From positions 11,153 through 75,152 of the forward strand of contig JBEAVK010000110.1 in assembly GCA_041160955.1 (NCBI GenBank): a stretch of 64,000 bases of DNA, in the 5' to 3' direction. Source of the stretch: M3007 sp041160955 (lineage in GTDB: Bacteria > Bacteroidota > Bacteroidia > Chitinophagales > Saprospiraceae). Below are positions 1 to 8,560 of this stretch, in pieces; position 1 is the stretch's first letter, and the number at the start of each line of letters is the position of its first letter. The position numbers and the translations under genes are program-made. The notes beneath the pieces are model-generated. The model worked only from the letters and a program-made list of their open reading frames with translations. It had not been told where the DNA came from and made no database searches.

Positions 1-708
1 ACCTATATTGCCATTGGTGCCCAGTGCTTTATCTTTTTTTAAGCGGATATTGATAATGCCGGCATTTCCAGAGGCATCGTATTTGGCAGATGGGTTAGAA
101 ATGATCTCAATATTGTCAATATCGGCGGCTTGTGTGCCCTTGAGTAGCGCAGCGAGGTCTTTACCATCCAATGGCACATCACGGCCGTCGATCATTATTT
201 TTACATTGTTTTTGCCTTTTACACTTACGTTTTCGTTGTTGTCAACGGTTACGCCAGGGGCTTTGCGGAGCAGTTCCAACGCACTCAAACCCGTAGAATT
301 GACGGTACCATCTACATTGAGCACTGTTTTGTCGGCTTTTACTTCGATGGTTTTCCTGCGCGCCACAATAGTAACCTGTTGGAGTTCTTTACTGAGTTCT
401 GTAAGTTGAATTGGTTCTAGTTTTTTGTTGGACTTGTCCATTTCAAAAACAGCCGAATTGGCAGCACCTGCACCAATAAGGCTCAATTGAACAAAATAAG
501 AGCCTTCAGCCACGTTTTTAATCTCGTATGATCCGTCTTCGCCAGTAATAGCACCTGTAACTACTGAAGAGTCTATTGCCTTGTGCAAGGTAACTGTGGC
601 AAAATCGGCTGGTTTACCGTCGAACTGAAGTGCTTTACCAGATATTGATTGTGCTTGTGCAATTGCAGTAATACACAAAAATAAAAAAGCGAATAATAAT
701 TGTTTCAT
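1..708 (-). CDS. TonB-type outer-membrane beta-barrel protein, N-terminal part (partial)
   Basis: This minus-strand frame is open from an ATG at 708 to the left edge, giving 236 visible codons with the C-terminus outside the window. The product starts with a signal peptide (MKQLLFAFLFLCITAIAQAQ). A carboxypeptidase-regulatory-like beta-sandwich follows at about residues 21-95 (SISGKALQFDGKPADFATVT). Next comes a TonB plug-like domain with the motifs LRKAPGVTVDNNENVSVKG and IMIDGRDVPL, then IDNIEIISNPSAKYDASG. This order is typical of the Bacteroidota outer-membrane beta-barrel family related to TonB-dependent receptors, which act in the outer membrane. The barrel, and so any clue to substrate, is missing. 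A promoter-like sequence lies just upstream. The family call is firm; the substrate is unknown. Confidence 0.85.
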   Translation of the reverse strand, partial: MKQLLFAFLFLCITAIAQAQSISGKALQFDGKPADFATVTLHKAIDSSVVTGAITGEDGSYEIKNVAEGSYFVQLSLIGAGAANSAVFEMDKSNKKLEPIQLTELSKELQQVTIVARRKTIEVKADKTVLNVDGTVNSTGLSALELLRKAPGVTVDNNENVSVKGKNNVKIMIDGRDVPLDGKDLAALLKGTQAADIDNIEIISNPSAKYDASGNAGIINIRLKKDKALGTNGNIG

Positions 709-744
709 AACTTAACTTAATATATTGTCTTAAAAAGTAGATGG

Positions 745-775
745 CAAAACTACGAACTTATAGTACTATGCAAAA
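745..775 (-). promoter_or_regulatory. Bacteroidota-type promoter for the barrel gene
   Basis: Read on the minus strand, a TTTTG (775-771) is followed after 18 bases by TAGTTTTG (752-745). This fits the TTTG/TAnnTTTG pattern of Bacteroidota primary-sigma promoters with slightly short spacing. It lies about 37 bases before the start codon at 708. Confidence 0.5.
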
Positions 776-956
776 CAAAGAACCTGCCAATACCCATAAA
801 TAATCTACCAAATAGCTACAACAGCCGATAAACTGGTTGTTGAGCGATAAGACTGACTCAAAGACACTTATGTTTCAGTGCCGTTGCGTTAATACGATGA
901 AGATGAAGTAATTATGGATGAATGGCAGGGCGCGACCGACAAGTGAACAAAAACGA

Positions 957-1640
957 CTATTCCCTTGTCCAAACTTCGGTATCCGTAGTAAAAGCCTCAA
1001 TACCTTTGGCTTTGGTATAAAAAATAAATAGGGATTGTGTGCCATCATTTACAGGAACATAAGCATTTTTGATTTGCCTGCCATTGAGCGTAGTATCAGC
1101 AATAATTTGGTAGAAGTTGGCATTTTGTCGTTGCAAATCGGTAATCTTAGCGGCATTGCCACGTTCGTCGCTCAGTATAGAAATACGACCGACGCGGGTA
1201 GGGTTATTTATTTTTTGCCCCCAAACGGCTACTTGTTCATAAAAAACGGTGTCTTTACGATCGCCATATTCACCAATTGGATTCAAATTAAGATCCAGAG
1301 ATAATGTATAATTTTTATCGGCGGTTTCGTATTCCCATCGTTTGCTTTTGACTACGAAAAAGACAGTTTGGCTGGTTTTGTCCAAAAAGTCGCCACGTTC
1401 ACACAAGGTTTCTACTGGTAGATCATAAGTATGATCACCCTTAAAAAAGGTACTTTGAAAAACAAGTTGAGTGCCATCACTATTTTTAAAGGTCATAGTT
1501 TTGGTTTCTTGTGCCGCTGGCAAAAAGGTCTTTGTTGTACTTCCTATCGAAATTACCCCAATTTCAATATCTTTAGGGCATGGTCGAGCGCATTGAGCAA
1601 ATAGGAGCGCGATGAGTGCAAATCTAGCGGGTGCATACAT
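957..1640 (-). CDS. Putative secreted lipoprotein, unknown function
   Basis: The product has 227 residues. I chose the ATG at 1640 because it opens a short hydrophobic signal with a lipobox-like end (ALIALLFAQC). The longer in-frame version upstream would run into radA. After the Cys there is no recognisable domain, only alternating beta-strand-like segments, as in small periplasmic or surface beta-sandwich proteins. It sits 49 bases downstream of radA on the same strand and may be read through from it, but nothing links it to recombination. The 248 bases between this gene and the preceding barrel gene hold only that gene's promoter. The gene call is reasonable; the function is unknown. Confidence 0.65.
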   Translation of the reverse strand: MYAPARFALIALLFAQCARPCPKDIEIGVISIGSTTKTFLPAAQETKTMTFKNSDGTQLVFQSTFFKGDHTYDLPVETLCERGDFLDKTSQTVFFVVKSKRWEYETADKNYTLSLDLNLNPIGEYGDRKDTVFYEQVAVWGQKINNPTRVGRISILSDERGNAAKITDLQRQNANFYQIIADTTLNGRQIKNAYVPVNDGTQSLFIFYTKAKGIEAFTTDTEVWTRE

Positions 1641-1689
1641 ATTGTTTATTGTATTATTGTGTGAATAATATAAGATTATTAACAAATAC

Positions 1690-3066
1690 CTATTGAAATA
1701 ACGCCTGTTTAAGTTCTTCCACTTTTCCAATGGTTTGCACCCGAATACCAAATTTTTTGTTGTCCAAACTTTTTTGATTATATTTAGAGACATAAATGGC
1801 TTTGAATCCAAGACGGTCTGCTTCAGCAATACGTTGCTCAATTCGACTTACAGCCCGGATTTCGCCAGAAAGCCCTACTTCGCCCGCAAAACAAATATTA
1901 GATGGAATACTTACATCCACCAACGAAGAAATAAGCGACGCCACAATAGACAGGTCAATAGCAGGATCTTCAACGCGTATTCCTCCTGCAATATTGAGAA
2001 ATACATCGTTAATACTAAAAAAATAACCGCATCTTTTTTCTAAAACAGCCAAAAGCATCGATAATCGGCGCATATCGAAACCAGTGGCAGAACGCTGTGG
2101 TGTACCAAAAACAGCCTTTGACACCAGTGCTTGTGTCTCAATCAGCATTGGGCGCATACCTTCCATCGTAGCAGCAATGGAGCACCCACTTAGGTCTTCA
2201 TCTTTTTGGCTAAGAAGCAGCTCTGATGGATTGGTTACTTCGCGCAGGCCTGTACTTTGCATTTCGTAAATACCCATTTCATCAGTGCTGCCAAAACGGT
2301 TTTTCAGTGTACGTAAAATGCGATAAGTATTGTGCCTGTCGCCTTCAAATTGCAGCACACAATCCACAATATGCTCCAATAGTTTGGGTCCTGCAATATC
2401 GCCCTCTTTATTGATGTGCCCAATAAGAAAGATAGGTACATTGGTTTCCTTAGCAAAACGCAATAATTCTGCTGCGCATTCTCGTACTTGCGCAATACCG
2501 CCTGGCGCACTATCCAAATGTGGTGTGCTCATGGTCTGAATAGAATCCACGATCATCAGTTGCGGCTGAAGTTCTTGTGCTTGGGTTAGTATTTTTGTTG
2601 TATTGGTCTCCGTAAGGATATAACAATCAGATTGAGCAGGGGAGAGCCTATCTGCGCGCATTTTGATCTGCTCTTCACTTTCTTCGCCGCTTACGTAGAG
2701 CACTTTTGCTTTTATTTGTAATGCTATTTGTAGCATAAGTGTACTTTTTCCGATACCCGGCTGCCCGCCAATAAGTACCAAAGAACCGGGCACAATACCT
2801 CCACCTAGCACGCGATTTAGTTCTCCATCAGGCGCGGGTAAGCGTTGGGTATTGCCCGTTGTGATGACACTTATATGCGTAGCGCGTGGAGATTCGGACC
2901 TGCCAGCACCCGCCCAAGAACGTCTTTTCTCTTCCGCAGTGGTCTCTTTTTGAATAATTTCTTCCTGATAAGTATTCCACTCATTGCAATGAGGACATTT
3001 TCCGATCCACTTTGGAGCAGATGCACCACAGTTGGAGCAGAAAAATATAGTACGTGCTTTTGCCAT
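1690..3066 (-). CDS. radA: DNA repair protein RadA
   Basis: RadA is a RecA-like, DnaB-type helicase that promotes branch migration during recombinational repair in the cytoplasm. The 458-residue product begins with the diagnostic four-Cys zinc finger (CSNCG at 10-14, CPHC at 24-27). A Walker A GGQPGIGKST lies near residue 100, and the RadA-specific KNRFGS motif is present. A C-terminal Lon-protease-like domain includes GGIRVEDPAIDL and the segment NICFAGEVGLSGEIR. Length matches the family at about 455. The start at 3066 (MAKARTIFF) is preferred over an ATG 24 bases upstream because it matches the usual RadA N-terminus. A TACTTTTG box at 3095-3088 on the minus strand may be its -7 element. 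Confidence 0.97.
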   Translation of the reverse strand: MAKARTIFFCSNCGASAPKWIGKCPHCNEWNTYQEEIIQKETTAEEKRRSWAGAGRSESPRATHISVITTGNTQRLPAPDGELNRVLGGGIVPGSLVLIGGQPGIGKSTLMLQIALQIKAKVLYVSGEESEEQIKMRADRLSPAQSDCYILTETNTTKILTQAQELQPQLMIVDSIQTMSTPHLDSAPGGIAQVRECAAELLRFAKETNVPIFLIGHINKEGDIAGPKLLEHIVDCVLQFEGDRHNTYRILRTLKNRFGSTDEMGIYEMQSTGLREVTNPSELLLSQKDEDLSGCSIAATMEGMRPMLIETQALVSKAVFGTPQRSATGFDMRRLSMLLAVLEKRCGYFFSINDVFLNIAGGIRVEDPAIDLSIVASLISSLVDVSIPSNICFAGEVGLSGEIRAVSRIEQRIAEADRLGFKAIYVSKYNQKSLDNKKFGIRVQTIGKVEELKQALFQ

Positions 3067-3215
3067 TGTATTTGTTTTATTAAGGCTCAAAAGTAGTGTT
3101 AAATACCTAATGATAAGGATTGGACGAATATTAATGTTTTTATTGTTGGTTATTTGCTTATATTTGTGGACTTTTTTTTCTAAAATTACAAACTACTATT
3201 TAACAGGCAATTTTT

Positions 3216-5561
3216 ATGCGTCATCTTTTACTTTTATGCTGCCTTTTTTGGCTTGCTCAGCCCCTGTTTTCTCAAACCAATTATTATACTGTAAAATTTC
3301 CAGATGATAAGGACTATATTGGATGTAATGCCAGTGTTCCTGTGGAGTCGCCGGTAATTACACAGTATAGTTGTAGTACCAATGTCGGTGTTTCCCGTTA
3401 CGATTTGGTTTATAATTCCAATGAATCGGGTAGTTGTTACAAAATCATGCGCCGCTGGCGACTGATTTATTGGTGCGATTACAATCCAAATATGCAACCA
3501 CTTGTACTCACTAATCCTACAACCACCACAACAGGTATTACTGCTATAGGTAATACTGCGAACAAGGGTTACTTGGAATATACACAAGTAATTACAGTAC
3601 GAGACGCAGAACCACCTGTTTTTACTACTTGCCCAGCCAGCCCCGTTACTTTTTGCGATTATACCAATAATAATACAACATTATATGGTGCAACATGCGA
3701 AGGTCCCGTAGATCTACAAACAGAGGTGTCGGATATATGCTCGGGTACGGATATTACTTTGACTTACAGGCTCTTCCTAGATCTTGATGCCAATGGTAGT
3801 ATGGAAACCTACGTTTATACCAATGGCCCTGGTGCTTGGCCTGTGGAAAAAACAATAGTAGGCAATAAAGTACGTGGGAAAATTGTATTCCCTACCAACT
3901 ACCAATTGCCTTATGGTTTACATAAAATTGAGTGGGTTGCCAATGATAAATGTGGCAATGAATCTATTTGTAAATATAGTTTTGAGGTAAAAGATTGCAA
4001 AAACCCTACTGTGGTCTGCAAAAACGGCCTCAGTATTAATATTATGCAATCTGGAATGATCACGCTTGGTACTTTAGATTTTCTACAATATACATTAGAC
4101 AACTGCACACCAACCGCAGATATTAAAACAGCAATCAGAAAGGCGGGTAGTGGTCTGGGATTCCCAACGGGTAATACATCTGTTACTTTTGATTGTAGCG
4201 AGTTGGGAGCGCAACCTGTTGAAATATGGGCAGTAGATGCCGCTGGAAATGCTGATTTCTGTACTTCGTATGTGATTGTTCAGGATAATTCTAATTCTTG
4301 CGCCCCTACATCTTCTATTAGCGGAACAGTATTGAAACCGGGCGGACAAGCAATGCCTGGCATTCAGATTACAGCTTTAAAAAATAACCAAACGATAGCG
4401 GCTACCGGAACAAGCACCGCTAATGGCGCATTTGGTCCATTACCTGTATATGCAGGCTGTTATTTGCTACAAGCTTCCAGCAGCGATCAAACATTGAATC
4501 CGCAGGATATTACCACTTGGGATGCTATGTTGGCTGGTTTGCACGAGTATGCTGTAACTCCTTTTGACCAACCTTGGCAATTTGTAGCGGCAGATGTAAA
4601 TGGCGATGGCTGGATCACTCCCGAAGATGGTTTCGCTATTACACAGGTGGCTATTGGCGGCGCGGTAAATTGGCCGGGCGTACCCAATTGGCAATTTATT
4701 TCAGCAAATAGTGCTGTGCCTGTGGACGAAATCACACTAAATGATCCACAACTGGTGTGTGCAGCAGCGGGTGGCTCAACACCACTCCATTTTATCGGCG
4801 TTAAAACCGGCGATTTAGATCATTCTGCGGCACAATTGGTTGATAATGACAACTTGGAAGAACGCTCTGCGCCGAAACGTAAAGCCGTTTTTTCCGCAGA
4901 TGATGTACAATTCGAAGCAGGCGAAACCGTAACATTGACGATCAATGCACCCGAAGCAACTGGCCTAGCAGGATTCCAATTTACGCTTGATTATAACCCT
5001 TTAGTATTAACTGCAATAGACGTGCAACAAGCAGGTCTTGAAAATGTGCAAATCGCTCGTTTTGATGCTGCACACCAAATTACTGCTGGCTGGCAAAATG
5101 TTGTTGCATTTTATCCCGATGGCGCGTCTTTGTTTAAAGGTAAAGGTGCAATAACTATTGTTTTCCAAGCCCAACAAGCGGGCAAACTGTCCGAACAAGT
5201 ATTCATGAATGCCGCCCGCATCCCATCGGAAGTATATACGACCAATATGCGCAAGCACGATGCAGAACTGAAATTTGCATTGACTTCAAATAAGAAGAAA
5301 TTGGTACAAATGCTGCCAGTTTCCCCCGATCCAACTACTGGCGATGAAGTGCTTTTGCGTTATAATTTACCAGTAAATACAACTGCTCGAGTTATTATTA
5401 CAGATGGCTTTGGCCGCATTGTTCGTACGCAGCAAGTATCTGGCGATGCCGGCTACCATGAAGTGATGATCCCGATGGATGCGCGTACCTCTGGTAATTA
5501 CTTAGTGCAATTGACCACTGATGCGGGTATAGATACCCAGCGCGTGGTGGTAAAACGGTAG
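3216..5561 (+). CDS. T9SS-exported protein with dockerin-like and cohesin-like modules
   Basis: The 781-residue product has a signal peptide (residues 1-20, ending PLFSQ). A Cys-rich beta region follows at about 21-355, with HYR-like phrases such as AEPPVFTTCPASPVTF. A carboxypeptidase-regulatory-like sandwich lies at about 367-425 (SISGTVLKPGGQAMPGIQI). A dockerin-type segment comes next, with ITTWDAMLAGL at about 432-442 and the calcium-loop DVNGDGWITPEDG at 460-472. A cohesin-like domain at about 556-690 includes VQFEAGETVTLTINAPE and GFQFTLDYNP. The end, residues 700-781, is a T9SS type A sorting domain (DGFGRIVRTQQVSGDAGYHE; NYLVQL; VVVKR). It is therefore probably exported through the type IX system and displayed or released. 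A role in adhesion or matrix building is inference. Transcription likely ends at the hairpin just downstream. Confidence 0.85.
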   Translation: MRHLLLLCCLFWLAQPLFSQTNYYTVKFPDDKDYIGCNASVPVESPVITQYSCSTNVGVSRYDLVYNSNESGSCYKIMRRWRLIYWCDYNPNMQPLVLTNPTTTTTGITAIGNTANKGYLEYTQVITVRDAEPPVFTTCPASPVTFCDYTNNNTTLYGATCEGPVDLQTEVSDICSGTDITLTYRLFLDLDANGSMETYVYTNGPGAWPVEKTIVGNKVRGKIVFPTNYQLPYGLHKIEWVANDKCGNESICKYSFEVKDCKNPTVVCKNGLSINIMQSGMITLGTLDFLQYTLDNCTPTADIKTAIRKAGSGLGFPTGNTSVTFDCSELGAQPVEIWAVDAAGNADFCTSYVIVQDNSNSCAPTSSISGTVLKPGGQAMPGIQITALKNNQTIAATGTSTANGAFGPLPVYAGCYLLQASSSDQTLNPQDITTWDAMLAGLHEYAVTPFDQPWQFVAADVNGDGWITPEDGFAITQVAIGGAVNWPGVPNWQFISANSAVPVDEITLNDPQLVCAAAGGSTPLHFIGVKTGDLDHSAAQLVDNDNLEERSAPKRKAVFSADDVQFEAGETVTLTINAPEATGLAGFQFTLDYNPLVLTAIDVQQAGLENVQIARFDAAHQITAGWQNVVAFYPDGASLFKGKGAITIVFQAQQAGKLSEQVFMNAARIPSEVYTTNMRKHDAELKFALTSNKKKLVQMLPVSPDPTTGDEVLLRYNLPVNTTARVIITDGFGRIVRTQQVSGDAGYHEVMIPMDARTSGNYLVQLTTDAGIDTQRVVVKR

Positions 5562-5590
5562 AGTTGCATAGGTTGTATCCTTAAAATACA

Positions 5591-5659
5591 AGACGCCCTT
5601 TCATGGCTTTGGAGTATTTATTAATCTGCTCCAAATCACCTGAAAGGGCGTCTTTTTTT
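5591..5659 (+). terminator. Intrinsic terminator with a long two-step stem
   Basis: AGACGCCCTTTCA (5591-5603) pairs perfectly with TGAAAGGGCGTCT (5641-5653) and is followed by a run of T to 5659. Inside the loop a second pair, TTTGGAG/CTCCAAA (5608-5614 and 5629-5635), extends the stem. It lies between the convergent T9SS-protein gene and crtZ. Confidence 0.85.
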
Positions 5660-5679
5660 AGTACGGATTAGAAACAGTT

Positions 5680-6174
5680 TTATCCTTTTTGATCTACCGC
5701 TTTTCCTTCCTGTTTCTTGCGTGTCCCATAGAATTTTGGATCTACCACTAATAAACCAAAGGATTCACAATCTTCTTTGGTCGTCTTTGCATGGTGTGCA
5801 CCGTGCGCACGCAATATGGCACGCGAATAAGGATTATCCAATTGGCGAAACCACTTAAAGCGCTGGTGGATATATACATCATGGATCAAAAAATAGGTCA
5901 AACCATACAATGAAATACCAACACCAATAAAAAATACCCAAAAATATTGATCGGCTTTCATGCTACCAAACATATAGCAAAAAGCAGAAGGAATGGCAAA
6001 AACTAAGAAAAAACGATCGTTTTTCTCCCAAAATCCATGTTTGGCGTGTTTGGGAAAATGGTGGTCTTCGTGCCAATTCCAAAGTAAACCATGCATCAGG
6101 TATTTATGCGTAAACCACGCTATAAATTCCATACCAAAATAGGCCGCAAGGGTAACAAAAATGTACAAAATCAT
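5680..6174 (-). CDS. crtZ: Beta-carotene 3-hydroxylase
   Basis: CrtZ is a di-iron membrane hydroxylase that adds 3-hydroxyl groups to beta-carotene to give zeaxanthin-type carotenoids. The 164-residue product shows the four histidine boxes of the fatty-acid-hydroxylase superfamily in CrtZ form: HKYLMH, HEDHHFPKH, HDVYIHQR and HGAHHAK. Hydrophobic segments lie between them (residues 1-17, about 55-75 and 80-97). Length is normal for CrtZ. It lies 61 bases downstream of the photolyase gene on the same strand. Pairing of carotenoid genes with photolyase is common in Bacteroidota and suggests shared light protection, although no regulator is visible here. Confidence 0.92.
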   Translation of the reverse strand: MILYIFVTLAAYFGMEFIAWFTHKYLMHGLLWNWHEDHHFPKHAKHGFWEKNDRFFLVFAIPSAFCYMFGSMKADQYFWVFFIGVGISLYGLTYFLIHDVYIHQRFKWFRQLDNPYSRAILRAHGAHHAKTTKEDCESFGLLVVDPKFYGTRKKQEGKAVDQKG

Positions 6175-6235
6175 AATAATTAATTCAATTAATGCTAAAT
6201 GCTAAAGTTTTCAGCGTCATCTAATAGAAAATTAC

Positions 6236-7585
6236 TTATTCTACTTTACCCAACGCTGCTTTATAAGTGTCCAAACAACGCTGTCGCGCAAAAGCGTGAT
6301 CAACAATGGGCTGTGGATACATTGGCGTTCCATATTCTGGCACCCACTTCCGTATATATTTCCCTTCTTTATCAAACTTCTTCGTCTGTTCCGAAGGGCT
6401 AAATATCCTAAAATAAGGAGCCGCATCTGTGCCACATCCGGCCGCCCATTGCCAGCCGCCCGAATTACTTGCCAAATCAAAGTCTAATAATTTTTGCGCA
6501 AACCAAGCCTCTCCTAAACGCCAATCTATTAGTAAATGTTTAGTCAAAAAACTCGCTGTGATCATTCGCACTCGATTATGCATAAACCCAGTTGCCGCCA
6601 ATTCGCGCATTCCTGCGTCCACAATAGGGTATCCCGTTTTGCCTTTTGTCCATTTAAGAAACTCCTCCGGTGCATCGCGCCACTCAATGGCGTCGTACGC
6701 GGGACGGAAAGCATTTTTGGCAACATGCGGGAAATGCCACAAGATTTGGCTGTAAAAATCGCGCCAAATGAGTTCATTCAAATAAGTAGTACTCAAATAC
6801 TGCGCATTCCGTGCTTTTTCTCGAATACTAATTGTCCCAAACCGAAAATGAATGCCCAGCCGCGTTGTACCATGTATTGCAGGGAAATTGCGGGTTTCTT
6901 CGTATTTTGCCACTAAACTACGCGCCACACTAATACTCGGAAAAACCTGCGATGATGGCGAAAAACCCATTGCTTCGAGTGCAATTTCCGGTTGCGGTGG
7001 TACTGGAGCAAAACCGCTAAAATATTTTTGGTTCGGATATGATTTGAGGAAATAAGAAACCGGTGCTTCTTGGTCGGCTATCTTACTCATTTGAGACTGC
7101 AATTTGGTCATCCATTTGCGGCTATATGGCGTAAAAACGGTGTAAGGCAATTGGTCGTCTTTAACTACTTCATTTTGCTCAAAAATAACGTGATCCTTGA
7201 AGGTTTTGAACGCAATTCCTTTTGATCCCAATATTTCATTGACTTTTTGATCCCGCTCTAACGCATAAGGTTCGTAATCGCGATTGGTAAAAACGGTATC
7301 AATACTATAAGTTTGAGTTAGTTGAGTCCATATTTCTATTGGTTGCCCATAATGAATCAACAACGAACTACCCATTTCCTCCAATGTTGCTTTTAGCGCA
7401 GCGATCGTTTGGTGGATAAATGTTACCCGCGCATCTTGTCTATCTTCTAGTTTATCCAGAATATCTTGGTCAAATATGAACAATGGAAGTATCGGTACGC
7501 CACTTTTGAGGGCATGATACAAGCCGGCATTGTCGTCTAACCTTAAATCGCGCCGGAACCAAAAAATGGAAATCTTATGCTGCAT
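6236..7585 (-). CDS. phr: Deoxyribodipyrimidine photolyase / cryptochrome family protein
   Basis: This 449-residue flavoprotein most likely repairs UV-induced cyclobutane pyrimidine dimers using light. The N-terminal alpha/beta domain opens with IFWFRRDLRLDDNAGL, typical of the photolyase superfamily. The helical FAD-binding half contains TRLGIHFRFGTIS, ELIWRDFYSQILWHFP, WTKGKTGYPIVDAGMREL and the region HNRVRMITASFLTKHL. It ends with the segment GGWQWAAGCGTDAAPYFRIF, the conserved Trp/Asn-rich FAD pocket. Length and motifs suggest a class I CPD photolyase rather than the FeS-type (6-4) group, though substrate cannot be proven from sequence. It probably shares a transcript with crtZ. Confidence 0.93.
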   Translation of the reverse strand: MQHKISIFWFRRDLRLDDNAGLYHALKSGVPILPLFIFDQDILDKLEDRQDARVTFIHQTIAALKATLEEMGSSLLIHYGQPIEIWTQLTQTYSIDTVFTNRDYEPYALERDQKVNEILGSKGIAFKTFKDHVIFEQNEVVKDDQLPYTVFTPYSRKWMTKLQSQMSKIADQEAPVSYFLKSYPNQKYFSGFAPVPPQPEIALEAMGFSPSSQVFPSISVARSLVAKYEETRNFPAIHGTTRLGIHFRFGTISIREKARNAQYLSTTYLNELIWRDFYSQILWHFPHVAKNAFRPAYDAIEWRDAPEEFLKWTKGKTGYPIVDAGMRELAATGFMHNRVRMITASFLTKHLLIDWRLGEAWFAQKLLDFDLASNSGGWQWAAGCGTDAAPYFRIFSPSEQTKKFDKEGKYIRKWVPEYGTPMYPQPIVDHAFARQRCLDTYKAALGKVE

Positions 7586-7593
7586 AGTTGAAA

Positions 7594-7634
7594 ATCAGTA
7601 CGAGGGCTGGATTAAGTCTAGTCCTCGTACCGAT
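7594..7634. repeat. Inverted repeat between the DUF4249 and photolyase genes
   Basis: ATCAGTACGAGG (7594-7605) pairs with CCTCGTACCGAT (7623-7634) with one mismatch. There is no strong T run on either side. A second small palindrome, TAAGTACTT/AAGTACTTA, lies at 7664-7687 over the stop codon of the DUF4249 gene. Either could end or stabilise the upstream minus-strand transcript. Confidence 0.45.
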
Positions 7635-7684
7635 TGAACAATGAAATAAGCGAAAAGTTGATCTAAGTACTTGGACACAAGTAC

Positions 7685-8527
7685 TTATTTCTTAATAATA
7701 GTCATCTCTCGATCATACACCAAACAGGTAAATATACCTAATGGGTTATTTGTTCCCGTCACATTACTCTTGATCGGAGATGGCTGGCCAAAGGGATTAA
7801 AACTACTCTGAACCGCCAATTGTACACTCTCTAAATAGTCGTAATATTCAGATGTAATATGGAAAATAGTATTGAAAATAGTATCGCCCAGCGGAATATC
7901 ATATCCAGTACCGAAAGCAATGGTTTTCTCTGTTGAAAAGCGGTCGGTCGGTAAAAAATCTTGTTGGGGAAAACTATCCAAACTGCCATAATGCAGCATT
8001 CTCCGATAAAAATTAGTAGTCGTTAAATCATCTGTAATATATGTCAGTGCACGTGCTAAAGTATCGTTTTGGGTACTAAACTGTATTGGAATACTGTCTA
8101 TTTCTACTTTAGGCAACATGATGGTTGTTCCTCCAATCGTATTGCCATCAGGTAAGGTGATTTCTAAACTATAGGTTGTACCTACTTTCGCTGGAACGAT
8201 TTCTGATGCTGTATAATTAAATAGTTTTAACGGGCTAGGATCAAATGAAAATTGATTTGCTAGATTGACCTTTTTTCCGTCGTACAAAATGGCTACTGTC
8301 GCACCTTGTAATAAGGTTTTATCCAAAAAACTAGAATCTAATCCTAGTGGGTCAAAAAAACTGTAACTTCTGGAAAGCAGTAACCGGAATGGTTTGCCGG
8401 GCTCCAAATAGCATTCTACAACCGGCTGCGCATCGTATGCTGGTAAATCAACATTCACATCGCGGGTGAGGTTACATGCACTGAGGAAAAGAACTAAGAA
8501 TGAACAGTATATGAGTATATTTTTCAT
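7685..8527 (-). CDS. DUF4249 outer-membrane lipoprotein
   Basis: The product has 280 residues with a signal peptide and lipobox (FLVLFLSACN). The N-terminal motif (VDLPAYDAQPVVECYLEPGKP) and the downstream GATVAILYDGK region match the DUF4249 family of Bacteroidota lipoproteins. Members are almost always encoded next to a TonB-dependent receptor and are thought to cap it or help it, although no biochemical role is established that I can name. Here it follows the receptor gene by 33 bases on the same strand, so the two form an operon. Substrate is unknown. Confidence 0.85.
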   Translation of the reverse strand: MKNILIYCSFLVLFLSACNLTRDVNVDLPAYDAQPVVECYLEPGKPFRLLLSRSYSFFDPLGLDSSFLDKTLLQGATVAILYDGKKVNLANQFSFDPSPLKLFNYTASEIVPAKVGTTYSLEITLPDGNTIGGTTIMLPKVEIDSIPIQFSTQNDTLARALTYITDDLTTTNFYRRMLHYGSLDSFPQQDFLPTDRFSTEKTIAFGTGYDIPLGDTIFNTIFHITSEYYDYLESVQLAVQSSFNPFGQPSPIKSNVTGTNNPLGIFTCLVYDREMTIIKK

Positions 8528-8560
8528 GTTTTATAATATTTATATGGTTGATGGAGATAA

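Noticed and set aside
1641..1841. Upstream extension of the lipoprotein at 957-1640
   Set aside because: It would overlap the end of radA and bury the signal peptide inside the protein.
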